A stretch of DNA of 64,000 bases from Meghimatium bilineatum (lineage: Eukaryota; Mollusca; Gastropoda; Stylommatophora; Philomycidae): contig CM067298.1 of assembly GCA_034231615.1 (NCBI GenBank), positions 2,919,834 to 2,983,833 on the forward strand, in the 5' to 3' direction. The position numbers were made by a program, and so were the translations under genes. Below are positions 1 through 10,600 of this stretch, in pieces (within the stretch, counting starts at the first letter, position 1; the number at the start of each line of letters is the position of its first letter). The notes below the pieces were generated by a model. The model had not been told where the DNA came from. It worked only from the letters and a program-made list of their open reading frames with translations, and ran no database searches.

Positions 1-366
1 TGGACGTAATTTTTTTTTAATTTGATCTTACTCTCGAAAATAAGCCTAGGAGTATGAAGCCATCTCTGTTTATTGTCCAAAAATTCTCGGGTTATACACG
101 GAATTTAACGGTAACAACTAAAATAATTTTATCATGAACACAACATAAACCACAACAAATAGAGGATACTGCACAATCATGAGCTTTTATTGATCTGTCT
201 GGATGTTCCACACAGCCCAGTTACAGTATCCCACAGAAGGGGTACTACTCTGCACACCTCTGACATGAAAAGATGCTTGACAGCGGAATTGAAGCTCATA
301 TTCCAAGTCTGCACGTTGTGGGCAGGTAGAAAAGCCACAAAAACCATTAGAATTTACCCCCCCCCC
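1..366. other. no gene recognised (INPP5A intron 4)
   Basis: AT-rich sequence with no exon or element I could identify. It ends in a C homopolymer near 360-368 that borders the decayed LINE starting at 367. Because INPP5A exon 4 lies at 4561-4648 on the minus strand, this stretch should belong to that gene's next intron. I looked for the next expected exon and did not find it. Confidence 0.5.
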
Positions 367-1440
367 CATGAGTCCACTTTGCGGTCAGTCCTTGACAATG
401 GAATCTAGTCCAGCCAACAGAGTCTGGAAACTAACATTCTCTGGGCCCTCATACATTCTGAGGATTTTTAGAAATGCATAAAGAAAGTACCTTCGGGCAG
501 TACTCTCTAGAAAGTTACGGTGCTGAAGACAAGATATTTGACCAGAAGGCACAACACAGCAACAAGAAGAATGTCATGTACTTATCATACAAGAAATTTC
601 TGTACCTACACTACTAATAATGGTGCTGGCCCTGTGATGACTCACCAGGTAGGAGGAAACCTGCACCTCGAAAGGGTCTACCACATGTGGCTGAAGGTCT
701 TATTCAATTGCATTTTAGAGCCAGGAGGCACAAGACTGATGGCACTGACAAACAACCATTACTACCCAAGGAGATACCACTTAGGATAATACACTGACTA
801 TTTATCGTGTGAATAACAAATAAAGACAACTTTAGCAAGAAAATGAAACTGGAGAGCACCCTCTTTGGAAGAGAGGAGGTGATATTTACTATATGCAGGA
901 GACACATGTAAGCAAATAAGTAGCCTCTGAAGTTACAAATTGTCTGTGCTTTTTAGCTGATTTGGTGGACAGAAGAAGGGGAGGTATATTTGAACTGCTA
1001 AAAAATGATGTTAGTGTAGGCACGTTCAGCTGAATTGTACATGGAGAAAACAGAGTGGCAGGTCGTCGGCTGAAGACAGAATGTACAGACTTCCACCTAC
1101 TGAATTGTATTGTCCTGTGGCACATGACAACATAGATAAAAGAGAAGATTGTGAAAGCTGGAAAGATGACAATGGTCTTTTGTTGCGTAATAAGCCCAAA
1201 TATCCTATAACATACTACTCAAGAGGTTGGCTAACCACTTCCATACCAGACTTGGCATTGTGCTAACAAGATCCGGCACAGGAAGTCAGTTGAACTGTGG
1301 AAAAGCAACTTGGAGTTTCAGTGACCACCAACTATTCCTACATAGTATGAAAAAAATTAACTCATGGAAGCTCTCTGTGCACTTCCCAGATGGAATTATA
1401 AAAAAATAAATAAATGGAGATTATTTACATACAGCGGTAG
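367..1440 (+). mobile_element. decayed 5' half of a B/H-like LINE (5' UTR plus endonuclease)
   Basis: An old non-LTR retrotransposon relic. Positions 367-560 align with the 5' UTR of the B element at 36040, including CCAGCCAACAGAGTCTGGAA against its CAGCCATCAGGGGCTGGAA and GTGCTGAAGACAAGATATTT just upstream of the start region. Positions 870-1440 hold a mutated apurinic endonuclease. Recognisable pieces are a QETH motif (about 893-905), DRRRGG (about 972), the region before the catalytic GDFNSHSQ (deleted here), DNIDKRE...SWKDDNG (1125-1175), TYYSRGWLTTSIPDLA (1210-1260) and PRWNYKK near 1390. Each aligns in order with the B3 endonuclease. Stops and deletions are frequent. Only the 5' part survives, which is the opposite of ordinary 5' truncation. 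Confidence 0.7.
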
Positions 1441-1969
1441 TGTTGTCAGAAGAATTATTCTAGCCACCAGTAAAACATAAAAACCTTTCTACCATACAAT
1501 AAGGCATTAACTAGAAGTATTGTGGCATATACCATACAAGATGGCATTTAACTAAAAGTATTGTGGCATATTCTCTGTTGTTATTCTCATAAAAAGCAAA
1601 ACACATGCTGCATGTATATGAAGAGATAAGCTTACAGTTTCTGACATTCATGTACACAGCTAAAAATAGCCATGAGAAAGAAGCTCTTGGTGCACAGAAA
1701 GGAAAAATGCTAGTTCTCCTCATGCTGACATATTAAGCAGATGGCACAAATAACAGAAGATGTGGCAACACTCATTAATTGGGACAACAGCTAATCATAC
1801 TGGTCTATAACAAGCAACATGACAATGTGTACTCACCCACAAAGTCCCAAATCAAAACTTCCGACACCTCATCATGAATAAAATACAGGTTACCCAGAGC
1901 CTGGATGTGTTGGAGATAACACAGAAGGAATAAATATATCAACTATTATCACAATGGGTGCATATCTTT
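1441..1969. other. no gene; small tandem duplication
   Basis: Intronic AT-rich sequence. The only structure seen is a partial tandem copy around 1498-1573, where CATAC-AAGATGGCATTTAACT and AGTATTGTGGCATAT repeat at roughly 50-bp spacing. Confidence 0.5.
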
Positions 1970-2160
1970 AATTCTGCGTTCATTCTCAAACTCCTGCAGA
2001 TTAGCAGGAAGTAGTCCAGAGAACACAATGCATTATGTCATGGTTTACAGCTTTGGTGCGAAATCTTGGACTTTAGCATGGCTTCTTGGTCACTTTGACC
2101 CATGTTTGGAATGGTACTGCCAACTCCACTCCATAATTTCATTAAGTCACAAGTGATGAC
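1970..2160 (-). repeat. SINE-1 copy, partial
   Basis: Matches the dispersed repeat best seen at 17599-17875. On the plus strand it starts with TCTGCGTTCATTCTCAAACT and continues through GTCATGGTTTACAGC and the TTCAGCATGGCTT segment to the GCCAACTCCACTCC segment. The 5' (right) end is missing and the GAA tail is reduced. Confidence 0.75.
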
Positions 2161-2267
2161 ATTCACTTTTACATCCACTTTTGAAATTGAATTAGAGTTG
2201 CAATTGAATTTGATTGAAATTCAATCAACAGTTGCACAATAACAATTTCTAATCAGGTGTCCACTGT

Positions 2268-2597
2268 AGAGAGTTGGTTGGTTAGTTGGTTGCTGATCCA
2301 GCGGTCCATGGGATCATGCCCTTCAACCCAATGCCGCTGTATGATAGATGCATGTGTTTGTGAGTTTTTTTGTTCCATATAAGGGGTTCCATTTATCTGG
2401 CCTTGGAGGGAGAAACATTTTCTTGATGTCCTCCAGCGCTGGACATTGAAAAGGTTGTGGTCAACAGTTTCATAGGGATGAGTGCAAAGCCAGCACCTTG
2501 GAGTGTTGTGATTGTATTCTATTCAGGTGTTTGTTCAAGTGCACATGTTGTGTGTGAAGTCGGACTGTAAAGCATCAACTAGAACTATTTTTAACTA
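2268..2597 (-). mobile_element. 5'-truncated RNase H-type LINE 3' end with TSD
   Basis: Read on the minus strand, it encodes a degraded C-terminus that follows RNase H in I-group LINEs. Visible pieces are LNRIQSQHSKV, a run like CPALEDIKKMFLPPRPDKWN, then LYGTKK. It ends in a (CCAA)n-like tail. It is flanked by GGTGTCCACTGT (2256-2267) and GATGTCCACTGT (2598-2609), a one-mismatch 12-bp target-site duplication. The insertion sits exactly at the left edge of the 22-bp satellite. Confidence 0.65.
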
Positions 2598-2603
2598 GAT
2601 GTC

Positions 2604-4302
2604 CACTGTTATGTGTCAATAAGAACACTGTCATGTGTCAATAAGAACACTGTCATGTGTCAATAAGAACACTGTCATGTGTCAATAAGAACACTGTAAT
2701 GTGTCAATAAGAACACTGTAATGTGTCAATAAGAACACTGTAATACGTCAATAACAACACTGAAATGCGTCAATAAGAACACTGTCATGTGTCAATAAGA
2801 ACACTGTCATGTGTCAATAAGAACACTGTCATGTGTCAATAAGAACACTGTCATGTGTCAATAAGAACACTGTAATACGTCAATAACAACACTGAAATGC
2901 GTCAATAAGAACACTGAAATGCGTCAATAAGAACACTGTCATGCGTCAATAAGAACACTGTCATGCGTCAATAAGAACACTGTCATGTGTCAATAAGAAC
3001 ACTGTCATGTCTCAATAAGAACACTGCCATGTGGCAATAAGAACACTGTCATGTCTTAATAAGAACACTGTAATGTGTCAATAATAACACTGCCATGCGT
3101 CAATAAGAACACTGTAATGCGTCAATAAGAACACTAATGCGTCAATAAGAACACTGTAATGCGTCAATAAGAACACTGAAATGCGTCAATAAGAACACTG
3201 AAATGTGTCAATAAGAACACTGAAATGCGTCAATAAGAACACTGTCATGTGTCAATAAGAACACTGTCATGTGTCAATAAGAACACTGTCATGTGTCAAT
3301 AAGAACACTGTCATGTGTCAATAAGAACACTGTCATGTGTCAATAAGAACACTGTCATGTGTCAATAAGAACACTGTCATGTGTCAATAAGAACACTGTA
3401 ATGTGTCAATCAGAACACTGTCATGTGGCAATAAGAACACTGTCATGTCTTAATAAGAACACTGTAATGTGTCAATAATAACACTGCCATGCGTCAATAA
3501 GAACACTGTCATGTGTCAATAAGAACACTGTCATGTGTCAATAAGAACACTGTCATGCGTCAATAAGAACACTGTAATGCGTCAATAAGAACACTGTCAT
3601 GTGTCAATAAGAACACTGTCATGTCTCAATAAGAACACTGTCATGTGGCAATAAGAACACTGTCATGTCTTAATAAGAACACTGTAATGTGTCAATAATA
3701 ACACTGCCATGCGTCAATAAGAACACTGTCATGTGTCAATAAGAACACTGTCATGTGTCAATAAGAACACTGTCATGCGTCAATAAGAACACTGTAATGC
3801 GTCAATAAGAACACTGTCATGCGTCAATAAGAACACTGTCATGCATCAATAAGAACACTGTAATGCGTCAATAAGAACACTGTCATGCGTCAATAAGAAC
3901 ACTGTCATGTGTCAATAAGAAACACTGTAATGTGTCAATAAGAACACTGTCATGTGTCAATAAGAACACTGTCATGTGTCAATAAGAACACTGTAATGTG
4001 TCAATAAGAACACTGTCATGTGTCAATAAGAACACTGTCATGCATCAATAAGAACACTGTAATGTGTCAATAAGAACACTGTCATGTGTCAATAAGAACA
4101 CTGTAATGTGTCAATAAGAACACTGTCATGTGTCAATAAGAACACTGTAATATGTCAATAAGAACACTGTAATGTGTCAATAAGAACACTGTAATGTGTC
4201 AATAAGAACACTGTCATGCGTCAATAAGAACACTGTCATGCGTCAATAAGAACACTGTAATGTGTCAATAAGAACACTGTCATGTGTCAATAAGAACACT
4301 TT
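2604..4302. repeat. 22-bp satellite array, about 77 units
   Basis: A tandem array of a 22-bp unit, for example GTCAATAAGAACACTGTCAT plus GT, running almost unbroken for 1.7 kb. Unit variants differ mainly in the last six bases (TCATGT, TAATGT, TAATGC, GAAATGCG). A distinctive run of variants (CTCAATAAG, GGCAATAAG, CTTAATAAG, CAATAATAAC) recurs around 3051, 3445 and 3665, spacings near 394 and 220 bp (18 and 10 units). This is block duplication, or higher-order repeat, structure. It lies in INPP5A intron 4. It is not a CRISPR array because there are no unique spacers. Confidence 0.95.
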
Positions 4303-4560
4303 CTATCTAGGTATCTGTTATATATTCAGTTACATGCCCAGTGCAACATGAACATTATGACATCTGCAGCACCAAGACTTCAACTTGGTGCCAGTTAAGA
4401 ATGTGAGACTGTCTGACTAATCTATCCACCACAGAAGCTAACATGTCTATATATGCAATAATAGACATGTAATAGGTTCAGCTCTGTTCCTATCACATAA
4501 AACTACCAATACACACATACAACTATTGATACATTACATACACCAACATTTGATACTTAC

Positions 4561-4648
4561 AGTAAATTTATCAGATGCAGTGTAATCTTCATCTAAAAAT
4601 ATCCGTGCTCTGTCGTATTTATGAAGCTCTTCACATGCTAGTAGTGTC
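4561..4648 (-). CDS. INPP5A: INPP5A exon 4
   Basis: 88 nt. The acceptor reads TGTTGCCACAG and the donor GTAAGTATC. The first base completes a Lys codon begun in exon 3. The 29 codons include LLACEELHKYDRARIFLDED, which aligns with the SSDAMKEYNRARVYLDENY region of vertebrate INPP5A. It ends in phase 0. Confidence 0.9.
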
Positions 4649-7600
4649 CTGTGGCAACATTTCAAGAAAGTAGATCAGACAAATATCATCAATACATAAG
4701 AACTCTGAACACTAACAACACAGACAAGACTACTGCATTCCTTCTCAGATAACCATCATGAAATAGTGTGGTTTCCGCCGAAGAGCATGAAGTACATTAT
4801 GCTGCTGGTTTACAGCATTTAAGACATTGACCTTCTGAGAAACCAATAACCTTGAGACGTCTTGTAGGCAGCAACAGTTTCTCCACTGGCTGGGTTCATG
4901 GTTATCCATCACAAAGTAGCTCATGGCTAGTTGACTCATCTTTCTGATGTACCAATCAGCTATCACCAAAAAGAAATACATGATAAAAGTACAACAAAAA
5001 CCTAGCTTAGACAAGAACAGGTCATCATATTTCGACTCAGAACTGGATACAATAGACTAAACAACCATATGTTACACACAATTTTTAATTAGCACACCAG
5101 CAAAATGTACATGTTGGCAAGCCAACCACACTGAAGAGCATATCCTTCAAGAATGTGCAAACTGTGACACATTAAGGTGAACATGCTGGCCTGATACGTC
5201 TATGTATGTTAAACTCTATGGTACAAAACATGATGGGGAAAACACTGTCAATTTTATACAAGAAACCACACTGCAGATATAGACATTATTAGCCAACAAT
5301 TTATACAAGGAACAACACTGCGATATGGACATTATTAGCCAACAATTTACAGCTGGGCTACAGTACTAGAGTGAGCATATTATACTTACTTGATAAACTG
5401 ATTCACATGTTGCATGGAAGCTTCATAGTTCTTTCCACCTACTTCTTGACAATGCAATGCTACCAATCCAGGTTTGTGGGTTTGTATGCACTGAAAGTAA
5501 AGTTACCCAATCATTTACAATCCAGGTGTATTGGCCATGTGTTGATGCAGCCAGAAAGGGGAGCAAAGAATAGCTATACTGTTTACCTTCCATGCATATC
5601 ATATGAGGTGACTAAGGGGTTATGGGGTGGAGTTGGCTGTCCTATCTCATATAGTGTCAAAGTGACCCAGAAGTAATGCTGAAGTCATAAATGTCATGGA
5701 AAAGGTGCAAATATTGCAGCAAAGTTGTAAACCATGACCCCTTACAAGGTGTAGTAGGACACTGTCCTAATATAACCCCTTACCAGGTGAAGTAGGACAC
5801 TATCCTGATATAGCCCCCCATATGATGTGACATAAAACGGTTTTTGTTTTAAAAATAAATAATGATGACAAAGTCCGCTCTCTGGACTACATCCTACTAA
5901 TCTGCAGGAGTTTGAGAACAAATGCAGAAGATGAACAAGAGTTTGAATACACTGAAAGTAAAGTTACACAATCATCCTCAGTCATGGTGCTGCTATTCTT
6001 CCTTCCAATTATTGACCCTGGCCTCACATGTGTGTGTGTGTGTGCAAGAGATTTTTACTACATCTGTCATTGCATATGACTTTCAATCTATCATTGTGAA
6101 ATTTAGAAAACATCACTTAGAATGTATGACATGTTTATCAAATTGAGAGAGAAAACAGTCTTGTATCCAATACAGTGTCCCATAGAGCTTTGACTCCAGT
6201 GTTGTTTCCTCTGGCCAATATGTCTGCCTCATTGTTTCATACACAGAACACTCTTGAAGTATATGTTTGGCACTCTGTGCTGCCTGTCCACATGGCTGTG
6301 TTGCCAATCTTGAACTTTGTATATATGTGACTGCGGAGTCAGTTGTATCCCGTTCTGAGGCGTAGTATTACAAATTGTTCTAATATATTCATAATGTGAT
6401 ACTCATCTTGTGTTGGTGTTTGTGGCTTTCTGATTAACTTGATCATCTGTTTTTTCTGATGGTAGGTGATTAGTATATATGGTTGATCTTCAGCAGCACC
6501 TTCCTTAGCCAGTTGGTCTGCTTTTTCATTTTCTGATATTCCACAGTGAGAAGGTATCCACTGTATGGTTACCCTATACTGGTAAGACAGTTCCTTAAGT
6601 AGTTTTTGTAAGTCTGTTAGTTTTACAGACTGGAGAGCTAGAAGCACTAACCTTGCATCTGTCAGGAATACCACAGGATGTGAGCCAGGATTGGAGTTCA
6701 GCAGTTTTTCAGTTGCCACACTAACTGCCTGGATTTCTGCATTATAATTATTGCAGAATTTTCCTGTTGGTGTTCTGATCATATCTCTAGGCTTGTGTGG
6801 ATATTCTATATATATACACCTACACCTCAATTCTTCACTGCATTCTGTGCTGACCCATCTGTGTATACTCTGACCAATATATCTTGTGGATATTCCTCAT
6901 CCAGGAAACTGAGGGTGACTGTCCTTCGCTGCACACTGTTCTGTTCGTCTTCGCTTAGTATTCCTTTCACATGGGTCTGAATGTATATTGGAATTCTATG
7001 CCTTTCACTCCTAGGGATTTGTTCTAGTACAGACCTTAAGGAGCTGTCAACTTCAGGTAGGTCTGTAATTTGTCTATGGAGTTGTTTATCTTGGTGGATA
7101 AAGCTACTTCTTTTCAGTCGCCCCATTGCTAGATTTTGGAATCTTTTTTTCATTGGATGACTTGGCAAACACTTAAACTATTCTGCTTGTATTAGTACCT
7201 TCGTGTCTCTGCGTTCGCCAAGTGTTTGCATTCTTTCCATTTTCTGTATCTCTACTATGGGTGTTCTTCTTCTTCTTCATCGTTCTTCAGTCAGATATCA
7301 GGTTACAGCACCAATAGATTCAATGAATTGTGTGATTCGCTTCAGGTCATCCATGGAACCCCTCAAGTCTGGAAGCAGTGCCGTCTCAGTAGGCCATATT
7401 TTCTCCCTCTCTTCTTGGTAGAGTTGACAGGCATGAAGAATGTCTCTGGGTTCAGTCCACAGTTGCACAGGTCTGTCTCACCAATCTTCAGCTTTCGGAA
7501 CATGTGACTTCTCAGTCTGTGACCAGTTCGTAGTCTGAAAATGATGGTTTGTTCCTTGCGTGACATTTGGTGGTAGGGGTCATTTGGTTCTGCAGTTGGG

Positions 7601-10600
7601 TGCATTTGCTTCCACTTTTCTTATATTCTGCTTTTAACATGGTCTTACTTTCATAGTACGTATTATCATTTTCTATTTGTTCCAGTGATCCCCCTTTCCT
7701 TGCCAGGAGATCAGCTTTTTCATTTCCAGGTATGCCACAGTGACCTGGGATCCACTGCAGTACTGTTTCTTTGGTGGTACTGCTGAGGTGTAGTAAGCAG
7801 GCCGTAAGTTCATTCATGCTCGTGTTCTTTGGATCTTTCAATGCCTGCAATACTGATTTTGCATCCGTTAGAAATACCACATGTCTGTTGTGATTCGGCA
7901 AGCAATTCATGAGCATTTTGGCTGCCTCTATTATGGCTTCCATTTCTGCTTTGAAATTTGTGGAATGTTTGCCTGTGGGTATGGATTTCTCTATTTCTTT
8001 TCCATCTGGTGTTACTATATATATTCCTGATCCTCCATCTAATACTGCATCTTTCGCTGATCCATCTGTATATACATGTGTCCATATATCCTTTGGGTAT
8101 GCTTTCTGTATGTGATTCTTAGTTGTCTCCTTTAGTACTTGTATAGTAGTTTCTGTTTTCGAAATAAGGCTTGGTATATTGTCCATAATTCTTGGGAAGT
8201 TATTCCTGTCCCATGTTGGGTATGTGTTAAAGGTGTTTAGTGGTTTTAGGTTTTGTAGGTCTGTATCTGTGAGTGATTTCTGGAGCTGTTTAGCGGAGTG
8301 TAGAAAGCTACCTCTTTTGAGTCGCTCTTTTGTAGGTCTGCTTAGTCATTTGATGACTCTCCAAACATTTGAACTTTGCATACTGTGTGAGGATTTTTTC
8401 ATTTCTTCTTTCTTCCATTGATGGCAAACCTGTGCATATTTCCATTTCTGTGATTGGGGTAGTATTCATACCTCCTGTTATAATTCTGAGATTGCAGTTT
8501 TGTATCTTTGAGATCTTTTGAGTGTTACTCTTGTCTGCAGTCCCCCATGCTGACATTCCATATTCCAAAGCTGGTCTTACATAACCTGTATATGCTCTAC
8601 TTAGAATTTTTCCATTTGCACCCCAATCTGTTCCAGCCAATTTTTTAAGGAGTGCTGTCCTCATTGTACCTTTAGTTTGGCACTTGTCTATGTGCTGTTT
8701 CCATATAAGTCTTGGATCAAAAGTGACTCCAAGGTATGTAGGTGTCTCATCTTTTGGCAATGTTTGACCATTTATGGTTAGTAGGATTTTCTGTGGTTGG
8801 GTGGACATGCTGAAGATGGTATAGGTAGTTTTTTGGGCATTGATAGACATGGCCCATTGGTCTGTCCACTTGGCCAAATTGTCCATAGTTTCTTGCAACC
8901 TTATTTTTGTTGTGCCTACGCTCTCTTCACTGCACCATATCACCAGATCGTGTGCATACATTTGAGGAATTAATTTACGCGAGAGAATTTGGTCAATGTC
9001 ATTCATGAATATAAGGAATAGAGTGGGGGATAGAACACCTCCCTGTGGTACTCCATGCTTAAAGAGTTTCTTTCTACTATGCTTCATTTCAAGTTTCACT
9101 GCTGCTTTTCGGTTGTGCAGGTAGTGTTTTATCCAGTAATACATGCGCCCTGTCACTTTGTTTTGTTGTAGTTTAAGGAGAAGTCCATCTTTCCATACAC
9201 AATCAAAGGCTTTTTCCATATCTACCCACACCACTGATGTCTGCTTTTTTTCCTGGAAAGCATCCTCTACTTCCTGGGCAATTAGTGTAATCTGGTCTTC
9301 AGTTGATCTACACTTTCTGAAGCCAGCTTGCTGATTTAGCAGGATTTTATTTTTTTCTAGGAACCACATCATTCTTTTGTTTACCAGGCGCTCCATTAAT
9401 TTGCAAACACAGCTGGTCAGACTTATTGGGCGATAGCTGTCCACCTTATTTTTTGGCTTGCCTTTCTTGTGGATGGGTATCATTATGGCGGTTTTCCACA
9501 ATTTTTATTAATTTCTTTTTTGCTGATGGTCCGATGTGAATTAGCAGTTCATTTGGTATGTCATCAAGGCCAGGTGATTTCCTAAGTTTTAATACTGCTA
9601 GTTCTTCATTTAGTTCATTGATCGTGAATGGAATATTCATGACATCTTGTTTATCTTTGCTGATCTCTTTTTCGATATTCCGTAGTTCTTTTCTTACTTC
9701 TCTTCTCCTATTTTCATCGACTTTGTGGCAGGCAGTACTTTGGTAATTCTGTATAAAGTGATTTGCAGCCTTCTTTCCTGTGAGTACATCTCCACCATTC
9801 TCTATAGCTACTGGTGCTGTTTTGTTATCTTCGTTGTTGAGCATTTTTGTTATTTTCCATAGCTTTCTTCCCTCTTTGTCGAAGTTTAAATTTTCTGTTT
9901 TTTCATGCCAGCTTTTCGTTGTGTTTGTAATTGTCGTTTTTCTTAGTTTGGATACAGCAGCTTTTAGTGATATGTTGTTTTCTGTGGATGGGCTTTTTTC
10001 TGCTGTGTCTCTGGCCTTTGACACTTCTTTCTCCAACTCATCGAGTTCGTCAGACCAGTACGGTTTGTAATTTTTCCTAGCACCTCTTGGTATGGTTTGC
10101 TTGGCTGCTTGAAGAAGTGCAGAAGCCAGGAGTTGTGCAGTTTTGTTCACGTTTTTAATCCTTGGATTTAAGGTTTTTGTGAATTTGTCTGTCAGGTCAG
10201 CAAACTTACTCCAGTTTGCTTTCTTGAAGTTCCATCTGGGTGTGGTTGTAGGGCCAGCAGGGGTATGGTTAATGTCAATGGTGAGTTTGATGGGGCGATG
10301 GTCACTTCCACCAAGCTGCTCCAGCACTTTCCTGTATGTTATTTTTGCTAAGGCGTCTGTTGCAAAGGCTAGGTCAGGGGTTGAGGTGGTGTGCCATCTT
10401 CTAGAGTAGAAAGTTGTGTAGTCTTCAGGTTCATTAAGCAGTTGAAGTTTCACCTCGCACTGCCAGTCTTCCACTTCTTCTCCTCTAGTATCTTGTTCTG
10501 TATATCCCCAACTCTGTGAGTGGCTATTGAAGTCACCAATTACAAGACAGGTATCTTTTTCTGTGTTAATTGTGTGTAGAGATAGGCTCTTGTCTTGTGG

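Noticed and set aside
2604..4302. CRISPR array
   Set aside because: Repeats are contiguous 22-bp units without spacers, and the window is animal nuclear DNA.
9143..10409. Several plus-strand ORFs of 60-96 codons
   Set aside because: They are shadows opposite the endonuclease and RT of element A.
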